Shown piece after piece: positions 1 to 7,190 of a stretch of 13,463 nucleotides of DNA (position 1 is the first letter of the stretch; every line of letters begins with the position of its first letter). The DNA lies in the NCBI GenBank assembly GCA_019509685.1, contig JAEKLU010000270.1:1-13463 (forward strand), read 5' to 3'. Under the pieces are notes generated by a model. The model did not search any database and had not been told where the DNA came from. It saw only the letters and a list, made by a program, of their open reading frames with translations. Position numbers and translations under genes: made by a program. Origin of the DNA: Mesorhizobium sp. (GTDB lineage: Bacteria > Pseudomonadota > Alphaproteobacteria > Rhizobiales > Rhizobiaceae).

Positions 1-868
1 ACAGCGTCGCGGTGCCGAACATGTGCACATGCACGTCGCCCGGCTGCCGGAACGCCGAATATTTGAAGTGATGGTGCTCGAGATTGGCGATGGTGTGCGA
101 CATGTTCGCTTCGCCCGACAGGAACGGCTTTTCCCACAGCAAATTGCCGTCGCGCCAGATGCGCGATGCGCCGCGAATGTCGGCCGGCAGCTCGCCGATC
201 AGGATTTCCGGGCCGAACGAGGCGTTGCGCAGCTTGGAGTGGGCGAGGAAAAGGTAGTTCACCCGCTCCGTCACATGGTCGGAAAATTCGTTCGATAGTG
301 TGAAGCCGACACGGAACGGCGCGCCGTCGTCGCCAATGACGTAGATGCCGGCGATCTCTGGCTCCTCGCCGGCGTCCTGCGCGAAGGCCGGTGACATCAG
401 CGGCGCGCCTGGCGCCACGGCCATGGTGCCGTTGCCCTTGTAGAACCATTCCGGCTGGACGCCGACCTGGCCCTTGGCGGGCTTGCCGCCTTCGATCCCC
501 ATGCGGAACATCTTCATCGAATCGGTGAGCTGTTCGTCACCACCCTCGCTGAGCTTCTTGTGCATGGAATCGCGCGCCGCAGCCGAGCCGAGATGCGTTA
601 GGCCGGTCCCGGTCAGATGCAGATGCGCGGGGTCCGGATGGTTGATCGGCGACACCAGCCGGCCCTTCTTGTAGGCGGCGTCGAGGTCAAAGGGTTCACC
701 GAAGCCCTTGCGCTCGATCAGCGCCTCCAGGCCGACACCGGTGCGCGCGGCCTCCATCGCCAGCGAATAGACGCTGCGCGCGCCGTTGATGATCCTGGTT
801 TTGCCGCCGCCATTGCGGGCAACGACGCGGATCGTCTCGGCGTCGTCGAGGATCTGGGAGATCAGCAT
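1..868 (-). CDS. gguC: GguC/AraD1-type FAH-family protein, 3' end cut off by window
   Basis: The frame runs open from an ATG at 868 to the left edge (289 codons), so the C-terminus is missing. The product begins MLISQILDDAETIRVVA and contains FRMGIEGGKPAKGQVGVQPE, APGAPLMSPAFAQDAGEEPE, and a late GFTLSNEFSDHVTE stretch. These resemble the fumarylacetoacetate-hydrolase-like GguC/AraD1 group, whose conserved acidic and His residues bind a divalent metal. GguC was named as the last gene of the Agrobacterium chvE-gguABC cluster, which matches the order here. AraD1-type proteins are thought to act on 2-keto-3-deoxy sugar acids; the exact reaction here is inference. GAGAGG lies about 8 bases before the ATG. 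The gene is 262 bases downstream of gguB on the same strand; that spacer holds one palindromic repeat and otherwise nothing I can identify. It probably forms the distal end of the sugar-uptake operon, coupling import to catabolism. Confidence 0.88.
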   Translation of the reverse strand, partial: MLISQILDDAETIRVVARNGGGKTRIINGARSVYSLAMEAARTGVGLEALIERKGFGEPFDLDAAYKKGRLVSPINHPDPAHLHLTGTGLTHLGSAAARDSMHKKLSEGGDEQLTDSMKMFRMGIEGGKPAKGQVGVQPEWFYKGNGTMAVAPGAPLMSPAFAQDAGEEPEIAGIYVIGDDGAPFRVGFTLSNEFSDHVTERVNYLFLAHSKLRNASFGPEILIGELPADIRGASRIWRDGNLLWEKPFLSGEANMSHTIANLEHHHFKYSAFRQPGDVHVHMFGTATL

Positions 869-1079
869 GTTTTCAATCCTCTCTCATCGTGTGGCCGGCT
901 GCCTTGCGGGCAAACCCTGACCGGCGCGGCATGGAGAAATCCACGCCACGGTTGAAATTCGTCGTCCGGATTGCGCCCGCGAACCTGGTGCTGTCGGGAC
1001 TTATTGGCGCCGCCCGGCAGCTTCGCGATCTGGAACCCGTCTGCCTCCTTAAATCCGCGCCAGGCCTTAGCCGTTACTT

Positions 1080-1133
1080 TGATGCATGCCGTTGTCCCCA
1101 AAACCGCCAGGCACTTTTGGGCGACATGCATCA
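1080..1133. repeat. Palindromic intergenic repeat, family 1, copy a
   Basis: This is a 54-base element with terminal inverted repeats TGATGCATG / CATGCATCA and an inner pair CCCAAAA / TTTTGGG, so it can fold into a two-stage hairpin. A second copy of exactly the same length lies at 9995-10048; the two align at roughly 80% by eye, with matching ends and a matching CGCACTT or GGCACTT core. The element overlaps the gguB stop: the minus-strand TGA of gguB (1133-1131) is the first triplet of the element. Short palindromes of this type are common between genes in rhizobia. They may protect the 3' end of the upstream message or act as weak terminators; no function is shown here. Confidence 0.8.
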
Positions 1134-2417
1134 GGCCTTGTTCTTGTTGTAGACGTCGAAGATGACGGCGCCGAGCAGCACCAGGCCTTTCACCACCTGC
1201 TGCCAGTCGACATTGACGCCCATGATCGACATGCCGTTGTTCATCACGCCCATGATGAAGCCGCCGACCACGGCGCCGATCACCTGGCCGACGCCGCCCA
1301 TGGCCGAGGCGCCGCCGATGAAGACGGCCGCGATGACGTCGAGCTCCGAGCCAAGACCCGCCGCCGGCACGGCCTGGCCGAGACGCGCCGCGATGATCAG
1401 GCCGCCAAGCGCCGACAACACGCCCATATTGATGAAGACGAACAGCGTCAGCCGTTCGGTGTTGATGCCCGACAGTTGTGCCGCCTTGGGATTGCCGCCC
1501 ATGGCGTAGATGCGGCGGCCGATGGTCATGCGTTTGGTGACGAAGACGAACAGCGAGATCAGCACGCCCATGACCAGCAGCACCACCGGCAGGCCCCTGT
1601 AGCTGGCGAATTCATAAACCAGGAACAGCGCAAGCGCGCTGGCGACCAGCGTCTTGATGACGAACAGCGGGAAGGGTTCGGCCTCATAGCCATGGCGCTC
1701 GCGCTTGCGCCGGGTGCGGAGCCCGAAATAGGCATAGGCCACAACGGCGATCAGGCCGAGCACGATCGTTGTCATATGCAGCGTCAGGCCGCTGCCGATA
1801 ATGGTCTTACCAGCGGCATTGACCGTCGGCGGGATCAGCGTCAGCGGGCCGATCACATCGGGGATGAAGCCGGAGCTCAGCGCCTTGAAGTCGTCCGGAA
1901 GCGGGCCGACCGAGGATCCGCCGCCGAGCAGCGCCTGGCAGATGCCGCGGAAGATCAGCATGCCGGCCAGCGTGACGATGAAGCTCGGTATCCGGTGATA
2001 GGCGATCCAGTAGCCCTGCGCCGCGCCGATCAGGCCGCCGATGACAAGGCAGACGATCGAAACCACCAGCGGATTGCTGAGCGGTCCGAGCTGCCAGATG
2101 ACCATCATGTTTGCCGCCAGCGCGCCGATGAAACCGGCGACCGATCCGACGCTGAGGTCGATATAGCCGGAGACGATGACCAGGAGCATGCCCAGCGCCA
2201 TCACGATGATGAACGAGTTCTGCTGAACCAGATTGCTGAGGTTGACCGGCTTGAACAGCGTGCCCGACGTGGTGAACTGGAAGAACAGCATGATGATGAT
2301 CAGCGCGATGATCAGGCCGTATTCGCGCAAATTCGTCGTCAGCGCCGAGACGGCGATGCGCGGGCGCTGTTCCAGTGCGGCGTCGCCTTGCGGGGCGGGG
2401 GCGGTTTCGGTGCTCAT
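1131..2417 (-). CDS. gguB: Sugar ABC transporter permease (GguB/MmsB/XylH type)
   Basis: The 428-residue protein is rich in hydrophobic segments, starting at about residues 34-48 ([12 protein letters not shown]). It carries the typical signature of this permease group, [20 protein letters not shown], near residues 76-95, and a late [21 protein letters not shown] segment. It would form the inner-membrane channel, probably as a homodimer, through which the sugar delivered by ChvE passes using ATP hydrolysed by GguA. Its length is usual for the MmsB/GguB subgroup, which is longer than RbsC. A polar loop near residues 215-225 ([12 protein letters not shown]) looks cytoplasmic. The start overlaps the gguA stop by ATGA, and GGAGAAGG lies about 9 bases upstream, pointing to translational coupling. 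The stop codon falls inside a palindromic repeat. The sugar range cannot be read from sequence; galactose, glucose, arabinose or xylose are the family candidates. Confidence 0.95.
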   Translation of the reverse strand: MSTETAPAPQGDAALEQRPRIAVSALTTNLREYGLIIALIIIMLFFQFTTSGTLFKPVNLSNLVQQNSFIIVMALGMLLVIVSGYIDLSVGSVAGFIGALAANMMVIWQLGPLSNPLVVSIVCLVIGGLIGAAQGYWIAYHRIPSFIVTLAGMLIFRGICQALLGGGSSVGPLPDDFKALSSGFIPDVIGPLTLIPPTVNAAGKTIIGSGLTLHMTTIVLGLIAVVAYAYFGLRTRRKRERHGYEAEPFPLFVIKTLVASALALFLVYEFASYRGLPVVLLVMGVLISLFVFVTKRMTIGRRIYAMGGNPKAAQLSGINTERLTLFVFINMGVLSALGGLIIAARLGQAVPAAGLGSELDVIAAVFIGGASAMGGVGQVIGAVVGGFIMGVMNNGMSIMGVNVDWQQVVKGLVLLGAVIFDVYNKNKA

Positions 2418-3943
2418 GCTGCTTTTCCTTCTCCCCGAACGATGGCGCGCATTATTTTTTCCTGGCTTGCGTCCGCCGCCGGCATTTCGCCGACGATGCG
2501 CCCTTCGTTCATGACGTAGATGCGGTCGGTGATGCCGAGCAATTCCGGCATTTCCGACGAGATGACCACGATCGCCTTACCTTCGGCGGCAAGCCGCGCG
2601 ATGATCGTGTAGATTTCATACTTGGCGCCGACATCGATGCCGCGCGTCGGCTCGTCGAGGATCAGCACGTCCGGGTCCGCGAACAGCCATTTCGACAACA
2701 CCACCTTCTGCTGGTTGCCGCCCGAAAGATTGCCGGTCAACTGGTAGACGCTCGAAGCACGGATATTGGTCTTCTTGCGATAGTCGTTGGCAACGGCGAG
2801 CTCGCGCAAATCGTCGATGACGCTGTGGCGCGAGACGCCGCCGAGATTGGCCAGCGTGATGTTGTGCTTGATATGGTCGATGAGGTTGAGACCGTAGGTC
2901 TTGCGGTCCTCGGTCACGTAGGCGATGCCATGTTGAACCGCCTTGCTCACCGACGAGACATCGATCGGCTTGCCCTTGAGCAGCACTTCGCCGGTGATGC
3001 GGCGGCCATAGGAGCGGCCAAACAGGCTCATGGCGAATTCGGTGCGGCCGGCGCCCATCAGCCCGGCAATGCCGACCACCTCGCCCTTGCGCACGTTGAT
3101 ATCGATGCCCTTGATCACCTGCCGCTCGGCATGAATCGGGTGATAGACCGACCAGTTCTTCACCTCGAACACGACCTCGCCGATCTTCGGCTCGCGCGGC
3201 GGATAGCGGTCGTCGAGCGAGCGGCCGACCATCGAGGTGATGATGCGGTCTTCCGAAATGTCCTTTTTGGCCAGCGTCTCGATGGTGCGCCCGTCGCGGA
3301 TGACCGTCACCTTGTCGGCGACCCGGTTGATCTCGTTGAGCTTGTGCGAGATCAGGATCGAGGTCATGCCCTGGCGCTTGAATTCGAGCAAAAGGTCGAG
3401 CAGCGCCTGGCTGTCCTTCTCGCTGAGCGACGCCGTCGGCTCGTCGAGGATCAAAAGCTTGACATCCTTGCTCAGCGCCTTGGCGATCTCCACCAGCTGC
3501 TGCTTGCCGACGCCGATATTGGTGATCAGCGTCTTGGGATCCTCGTTGAGGCCCACTTTCTTCAACAGGGCGCTGGTGCGCACCTCATTGGCGTTCCAGT
3601 CGATGACGCCATATGTGGCGTGCTCGTTGCCGAGGAAGATGTTTTCGGCGATCGACAGCATCGGCACCAGCGCGAGTTCCTGGTGGATGATGACGATGCC
3701 CTTGTGTTCGCTGTCCTGGATGCCCTTGAACTGGCTTTCCTGGCCCTGAAAAATGATCTGGCCGTCATAGGTGCCGGAGGGATAGACGCCCGACAGCACC
3801 TTCATCAGCGTCGATTTACCGGCGCCGTTCTCACCGACCACGGCATGGATCTCGCCTTCCTCGACGCTGAGGTTGACGTTCGACAGCGCCTTCACGCCGG
3901 GGAACGTCTTGGTGATGTCGCGCATCTCCAAAATCGTCGTCAT
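2414..3943 (-). CDS. gguA: Sugar ABC transporter ATP-binding protein, two fused ATPase domains (GguA/MmsA type)
   Basis: The 509-residue protein has two ABC ATPase domains. The first has a complete Walker A (GENGAGKST, residues 37-45), a Q-loop (HQE, 87-89), a degenerate signature ([14 protein letters not shown]), Walker B ([12 protein letters not shown], from 163) and a switch His at 200. The second has a Walker A lacking the Lys (GLMGAGRTE, 294-302), an intact signature (LSGGNQQ, 406-412) and Walker B ([10 protein letters not shown], from 426). This split, one site complete and one with a degenerate P-loop, is normal for the RbsA/MmsA/XylG family and should not be read as damage. The protein powers uptake through GguB. 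The start is well supported by GGGAGGAG about 9 bases before the ATG. The gene lies 189 bases downstream of chvE behind a hairpin, and overlaps gguB by 4 bases. Confidence 0.96.
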   Translation of the reverse strand: MTTILEMRDITKTFPGVKALSNVNLSVEEGEIHAVVGENGAGKSTLMKVLSGVYPSGTYDGQIIFQGQESQFKGIQDSEHKGIVIIHQELALVPMLSIAENIFLGNEHATYGVIDWNANEVRTSALLKKVGLNEDPKTLITNIGVGKQQLVEIAKALSKDVKLLILDEPTASLSEKDSQALLDLLLEFKRQGMTSILISHKLNEINRVADKVTVIRDGRTIETLAKKDISEDRIITSMVGRSLDDRYPPREPKIGEVVFEVKNWSVYHPIHAERQVIKGIDINVRKGEVVGIAGLMGAGRTEFAMSLFGRSYGRRITGEVLLKGKPIDVSSVSKAVQHGIAYVTEDRKTYGLNLIDHIKHNITLANLGGVSRHSVIDDLRELAVANDYRKKTNIRASSVYQLTGNLSGGNQQKVVLSKWLFADPDVLILDEPTRGIDVGAKYEIYTIIARLAAEGKAIVVISSEMPELLGITDRIYVMNEGRIVGEMPAADASQEKIMRAIVRGEGKAA

Positions 3944-3979
3944 CAGGGCAAGCTCCTCCCAGAATTTTTTGTTTTTTAC

Positions 3980-4047
3980 GCAATTCCGGACGGATGGTTA
4001 CGGCGGAGACGCCGAACTTAACCGCAACGCGCTTTTCCCGGAATTGC
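3980..4047. repeat. Palindromic intergenic repeat, family 3, copy a, with nested palindrome
   Basis: The ends are perfect 10-base inverted repeats, GCAATTCCGG (3980-3989) and CCGGAATTGC (4038-4047). The same family occurs at 9737-9780, where the two halves are joined by a short core. Here the core is expanded by about 25 bases containing its own dyad: GGTTA-CGGCG (3996-4005), a GAGA loop, and CGCCG-AACT-TAACC (4010-4023). The element lies between chvE and gguA, about 37 bases upstream of the gguA start, beside a T-rich stretch (3963-3977). It may shape the chvE-gguA transcript; this is inference. Confidence 0.75.
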
Positions 4048-4089
4048 TCCAGGCCGGCAAAACAATACCGGGGTCGCTTGTGAACGGAA

Positions 4090-4116
4090 AGGGGTCCTGC
4101 GTTGCGCAGGACCCCT
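4090..4116 (-). terminator. Strong hairpin between chvE and gguA (attenuator or 3'-end stabiliser)
   Basis: Arms of 12 bases, AGGGGTCCTGCG (4090-4101) and CGCAGGACCCCT (4105-4116), enclose a 3-base loop. The hairpin begins 16 bases past the chvE TAA. On the minus strand it is followed by TTCCGTT, only a weak U-tract. Such hairpins between a binding-protein gene and the transporter genes commonly give partial termination or protect the upstream message, so that binding protein is made in excess. That role here is inferred from position. A hairpin at 6945-6978 shares the 9-base arm GGGTCCTGC. Confidence 0.75.
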
Positions 4117-4132
4117 GATTTTGTAACCGGGA

Positions 4133-5203
4133 TTACTTCAGGTCTTCGGCCTTGATGTAGCCGGAGTCGACGACCAGCTTCTGGTAGTTCGACTTGTCGA
4201 CCTCATGCGGCGTCAGCAGGATCGAGGGAACGACCTTGACGTCGTTGTTGTAGGTCTTTTCGTCGAGGCCGTCAGGCTTGCCGCCGGAGAGCACCTTGTC
4301 GACCAGTTCGACGGTGGCCTTGGCCAGGTCGCGGGTGTCCTTGAACACGGTCGAGTACTGTTCGCCCGTGATGATCAGCTTGACCGAGGCAGTCTCGGCA
4401 TCCTGACCGGTCACGATCGGCCATGGCTGTGCGTCCGTGCCGTAACCAACGGCGCGCAGCGAGGCGGTAATGCCGCGCGACAGGCCGTCATAGGGCGACA
4501 GAACGCCATCGACGCGGCTGCCGTCCGAGTAGTTGGCCGAGAGCAGATTGTCCATGCGCGCCTGGGCGGTGGCAGCGAGCCAGCGCAGGGTGCCGACCTT
4601 GTCCATGCCTGTCTGGCCGGACTTGATCTTGATCGAGCCGTCGTCGATCAGCGGCTGCAGGACGGAGATTGCGCCATTGTAGAAGAAGAAGGCGTTGTTG
4701 TCGTCGGGCGAGCCGCCGAACAGTTCGACGTTCCACGGCTTGGTATTCGGAAAGCGCTCCTTGAGGCCCTTGACCAGCGAGTTCGCCTGGATCACGCCGA
4801 CGCCGAAATTGTCGAAGGTGGTGTAATAATCGACATTCTTGGTCTTCTTGATCAGGCGGTCATAGGCGACGACGACGACGCCTGCGTCAGCCGCCTTCTG
4901 CAGCGCGTCCGACAAGGTGGTGCCGTCGATCGAGGCGATGATCAGCGCTTTCGGGCCCTTGGTGATTTCGTTTTCCAGCTGGCTGAGCTGGTTCGGGATG
5001 TCGTCCTGCGCATATTGCAGGTCGACCGTATAGCCGAGCGCTTCGAGCTGCGACTTGACGGCGTCGCCGTCATTGATCCAGCGCTGCGAGGTCTTGGTCG
5101 GCATCAGCACGCCGACAAGGCCCTTGTCTGCGGCATGCGCCGAATAGGTCATGGCAGCGACGCCAAGGGCCGCTACCGCGGCCAGTGTCTTGATGATTTT
5201 CAC
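4133..5203 (-). CDS. chvE: ChvE-type periplasmic sugar-binding protein
   Basis: The 356-residue protein starts [20 protein letters not shown] and has a Sec signal peptide ending AHA, with likely cleavage after residue 24. The mature part begins [18 protein letters not shown], and further on come [24 protein letters not shown] and [14 protein letters not shown]. These are hallmarks of the type I sugar-binding fold of the ChvE/MmsE group. It captures aldoses in the periplasm and delivers them to GguB/GguA. In Agrobacterium, ChvE also presents sugars to the VirA sensor and is needed for chemotaxis; nothing here shows that extra role. The chosen start is GTG at 5203 because GGGAGAG lies 6 bases upstream and the signal peptide begins there. 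The frame extends 10 codons further, but that would put charged residues before the signal. It is divergent from the gbpR-type regulator and first gene of the operon, so the promoter should lie in 5204-5494. Confidence 0.96.
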   Translation of the reverse strand: MKIIKTLAAVAALGVAAMTYSAHAADKGLVGVLMPTKTSQRWINDGDAVKSQLEALGYTVDLQYAQDDIPNQLSQLENEITKGPKALIIASIDGTTLSDALQKAADAGVVVVAYDRLIKKTKNVDYYTTFDNFGVGVIQANSLVKGLKERFPNTKPWNVELFGGSPDDNNAFFFYNGAISVLQPLIDDGSIKIKSGQTGMDKVGTLRWLAATAQARMDNLLSANYSDGSRVDGVLSPYDGLSRGITASLRAVGYGTDAQPWPIVTGQDAETASVKLIITGEQYSTVFKDTRDLAKATVELVDKVLSGGKPDGLDEKTYNNDVKVVPSILLTPHEVDKSNYQKLVVDSGYIKAEDLK

Positions 5204-5398
5204 GTAACTCTCCCTGGTTGATGGACGCGACACCTCGGGGCTTCGCGGGCCGCGCAGTCGAACAGGAGCGCTGGCGCGCCACTGTCAGCCTATCGATCTC
5301 CGGTATCCTCCCAATCGGCCCTGAACCGCTGATTTCAATCGATACGATTTTTCTCGTCGTCGACTGGCACGGCTCAGGACCGGCGGAGGTTGTGTCCC

Positions 5399-5455
5399 TT
5401 TGACATAACTGTCAAATGCGATCTTTGCTGGTTGCTATACCGAAACTGTTATAGC
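5399..5455. promoter_or_regulatory. Candidate operator dyads in the chvE-gbpR divergent region
   Basis: The 291-base spacer 5204-5494 separates two divergent genes. It contains a perfect dyad TTTGACA-TAAC-TGTCAAA (5399-5416) and a second, GCTATA-N10-TATAGC (5434-5455). The second has the spacing and ATA/TAT half sites expected of a LysR-type binding site. The first contains TTGACA on both strands, so it may also overlap -35 elements. A smaller dyad AATCG-ATA-CGATT lies at 5337-5349, closer to chvE. GbpR-type regulators are known to control chvE from this position. I could not fix a convincing -10 box for either direction. Confidence 0.55.
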
Positions 5456-5494
5456 TTGCGGAAATTGACAAACTGACGGAGCGGGTTCGAAATC

Positions 5495-6484
5495 ATGGCG
5501 GCATTGCGCGATCCTGAAGGAATTTCAGGCAGTTACGAAAAACTGCCGGGCAACAGTGAAACGCTCCTGCGCAGCGGCTTGAGCCTTCGCCACATGCGCA
5601 TGATCGCGGCACTTGACGATCACGGGCGGGTGAGTGCCGCCGCGCAGGTCATGAACATCTCGCAGCCGGCCGCCTCGCGCATGATCGCGGAGATGGAAGC
5701 GGTGCTCGACGTGAAGTTGTGCGAGCGGCTGGCGCGCGGCGTCACATTGACCCCTTATGGCCAGGCGCTCGCCAGGCGCGCGCGTTCCATCCTGCTCGAG
5801 ATGCGCGAGGCCGATCGCGAGATTTCCGAACTCAAATCCGGCAAGGGCGGCTCGGTGTTCCTCGGCGCGGTGACGGCGCCGGCGATCGAGCTGGCGGTGC
5901 CGGCGATCCGCGAGATCCGCCGCATCTATCCACGCATCGAGATCACCATGCAGGTCGAGACCTCGAATGTGCTGGCCCGCGAATTGATCGCGTCGCGGCA
6001 CGATTTCATCATCGCCCGCATCCCGGACGACCTCAATCCGCGCCTGTTTGAATCGCGCGTCATCGGCGTCGAGAAGGCCTGCCTCATCGTGCGCCGCGGC
6101 CATCCCCTGACAAAAGGCGACGGGGTACGGCTGGAAGATACCGCCGCCTACGACTGGGTCTTCCAGTCCGGCGGCTCGCCGCTGCGCCAGGCCATGGAAA
6201 GCAACTTCTTGAACCGCAACATCCCGCTGCCGGACCGTATCCTCAACACCTCGTCGCTGCTCTTGACCCTGGTGATGGTGGCACAGTCGGACGCCATCGC
6301 GCCGGTATCGATCCAGGTGGCGAAGTTCATCCAGGGTCCCGACGGGTTGGCCGGCGCGATCGATGTGGTGCAGACCGAGTTCGACATCGAGGTCCGACCT
6401 TACAGTCTGATAACGATCAAGAATCGCGTGCTCTCGCCCGCCGCCAAGATGCTGCACGATTTCATCTTGCGCGAGGTGGGGTAG
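5495..6484 (+). CDS. gbpR: LysR-family transcriptional regulator, GbpR type
   Basis: The 329-residue protein has a LysR winged helix-turn-helix at about residues 30-90: LSLRHMRMIAALDDHGRVSA, then ISQPAASRMIAEMEA and RLARGVTLTPYG. The substrate-binding domain fills the rest, with periplasmic-binding-like features such as GAVTAPAIELAVPAIREI and the effector-pocket region near residues 190-260. An N-terminal extension of about 28 residues precedes the DNA-binding domain. Its divergent position opposite chvE is that of GbpR, the Agrobacterium regulator of the galactose-binding protein gene, which responds to sugars such as arabinose, fucose and galactose. The specific ligand here is unknown. The ribosome site is weak: GGAG lies about 13 bases before the ATG, so initiation may be poor or the start slightly different. 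It probably binds the dyads in the spacer and may repress its own gene. Confidence 0.88.
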   Translation: MAALRDPEGISGSYEKLPGNSETLLRSGLSLRHMRMIAALDDHGRVSAAAQVMNISQPAASRMIAEMEAVLDVKLCERLARGVTLTPYGQALARRARSILLEMREADREISELKSGKGGSVFLGAVTAPAIELAVPAIREIRRIYPRIEITMQVETSNVLARELIASRHDFIIARIPDDLNPRLFESRVIGVEKACLIVRRGHPLTKGDGVRLEDTAAYDWVFQSGGSPLRQAMESNFLNRNIPLPDRILNTSSLLLTLVMVAQSDAIAPVSIQVAKFIQGPDGLAGAIDVVQTEFDIEVRPYSLITIKNRVLSPAAKMLHDFILREVG

Positions 6485-6587
6485 TGGAACGACAATAGCC
6501 CTCATACGTTCAAACCGATCGGCAGCTCGCTGGAGCCTGTTGCGGGCGAGGGAAGATCTGCCGATGCTAAACAGCTCGGAGGTTTTG

Positions 6588-6914
6588 ATGGAACGTCGGT
6601 TATTTCTGACTGGAATGCTGGGCGTTGCGGGGGCAGCCGCACTTGCAAGCTTGGCCGGACCTAGCAAGGCCATTGCCGGAATTCCCGCCGGCAACGGAAT
6701 TCTCGACGAGCTCGACAAGCCGGACAATGCAGTCTTCGAAGACGGCGATCAGCCCGAAGTCGAGCTGGTCTCGCATCACCGCCACCATGGTCATTGGCGC
6801 TGGCGCCGCCGGCGTGGCCGTCGTCACGGCTGGAGGCGCGTGTGCCGCCGCGTCTGGCGTCATGGCCGCTGGCACCGCCGCTGCTGGCGCGAACGGTTCT
6901 GGATCTGGCTGTAA
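6588..6914 (+). CDS. Small secreted protein with twin-arginine signal and Arg/His/Trp-rich tail
   Basis: The 108-residue product starts MERRLFLTGMLGVAGAAALA and has a Tat-like RRLFL motif, a hydrophobic stretch and a possible cleavage site after AIA (residue 30). An acidic linker follows (residues 38-60, for example DELDKPDNAVFEDGD). The last 46 residues hold 18 Arg, 8 His, 8 Trp and 2 Cys (residues 86 and 99). The start is fixed by GGAGG about 5 bases before the ATG; the frame extends 16 codons further without a good site. From memory, short Tat-signal proteins with WRRR-type tails recur in Rhizobiales and are unnamed. The tail could bind nucleic acid, metal or an anionic envelope polymer; no function is assigned. 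It lies 103 bases after gbpR and is probably its own unit, closed by the hairpin at 6945-6978. An overlapping Ala/Gly-rich frame exists but lacks a ribosome site. Confidence 0.7.
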   Translation: MERRLFLTGMLGVAGAAALASLAGPSKAIAGIPAGNGILDELDKPDNAVFEDGDQPEVELVSHHRHHGHWRWRRRRGRRHGWRRVCRRVWRHGRWHRRCWRERFWIWL

Positions 6915-6944
6915 GCTAAGCGCCGTTTAAAAATTGAGACAAAG

Positions 6945-6978
6945 GATTGGGTCCTGCACGGCTGTGCAGGACCCAATC
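6945..6978. terminator. Bidirectional terminator hairpin between a plus-strand gene and a minus-strand tRNA
   Basis: Arms GATTGGGTCCTGCAC (6945-6959) and GTGCAGGACCCAATC (6964-6978) are perfectly complementary over 15 bases with a GGCT loop. Plus-strand flank: TGTTTCTGG. Minus-strand flank: CTTTGTCTCAATTTTT. It sits 30 bases after the small Tat-signal gene and 58 bases beyond the tRNA 3' end, so it can serve both convergent transcripts. It shares the GGGTCCTGC arm with the hairpin at 4090-4116. Confidence 0.8.
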
Positions 6979-7036
6979 TGTTTCTGGACGACCTAGCACA
7001 TGTGCTTGTTCTTCGGCCTGGGCGAATTGAGGAAGC

Positions 7037-7110
7037 TGGAGCGGGTAGCGGGAATCGAACCCGCGCGTTCAGCTTGGGAAGCTGACAGGCTACCATTACA
7101 TCATACCCGC
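7037..7110 (-). tRNA. tRNA-Gly (anticodon CCC), CCA encoded
   Basis: The minus strand folds as a 74-base tRNA. The acceptor arms GCGGGTA / TACCCGC pair perfectly. The anticodon arm is TCAGC-TTCCCAA-GCTGA, with CCC in the loop, and the T arm is GCGGG-TTCGATT-CCCGC. The D loop is AATGGTA. It ends in discriminator T followed by an encoded CCA (7039-7037). The D stem (ATGT / GCCT) has one mismatch and one wobble pair, which is somewhat weak. Anticodon CCC reads GGG. The gene stands alone, between the sensor-kinase 3' end and the shared hairpin. Confidence 0.95.
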
Positions 7111-7190
7111 GCGAGCCCTCGTTACCATGAGGGCGCTGGCTCAAGCAATCGCCAAAGCAGACCTATGCACCTTGCGGGAACAGGCGATCA

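Noticed and set aside
294..1130. Insertion sequence or prophage remnants in the gguB-gguC spacer and elsewhere
   Set aside because: I found no transposase or integrase motifs, and no long terminal repeats beyond the short palindromes; the tRNA at 7037-7110 has no integrase gene or visible repeated 3' end beside it.
1086..2519. Long plus-strand reading frame rich in Asp, His, Arg and Gln opposite gguB
   Set aside because: It is the antisense frame of a clear permease gene in GC-rich DNA, has a biased low-complexity product, and resembles no family. The same holds for the plus-strand frames opposite gguA (2375-4021), chvE (4205-5221) and the sensor kinase (7266-8642).
5204..5233. Ten-codon N-terminal extension of chvE (start at 5233)
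   Set aside because: It would place [10 protein letters not shown] before a complete Sec signal peptide, and the ribosome site GGGAGAG lies inside it, ideally placed for the GTG at 5203.
5525..6727. Minus-strand 400-codon reading frame
   Set aside because: It lies opposite the LysR gene and runs into the small Tat-signal gene; the composition is that of an antisense shadow and the LysR domains on the plus strand are unmistakable.
6625..6930. Alternative Ala/Gly-rich frame overlapping the small Tat-signal gene
   Set aside because: No ribosome site and no signal or domain; the other frame has GGAGG at good spacing, a twin-arginine signal and a tail type I recall from Rhizobiales.
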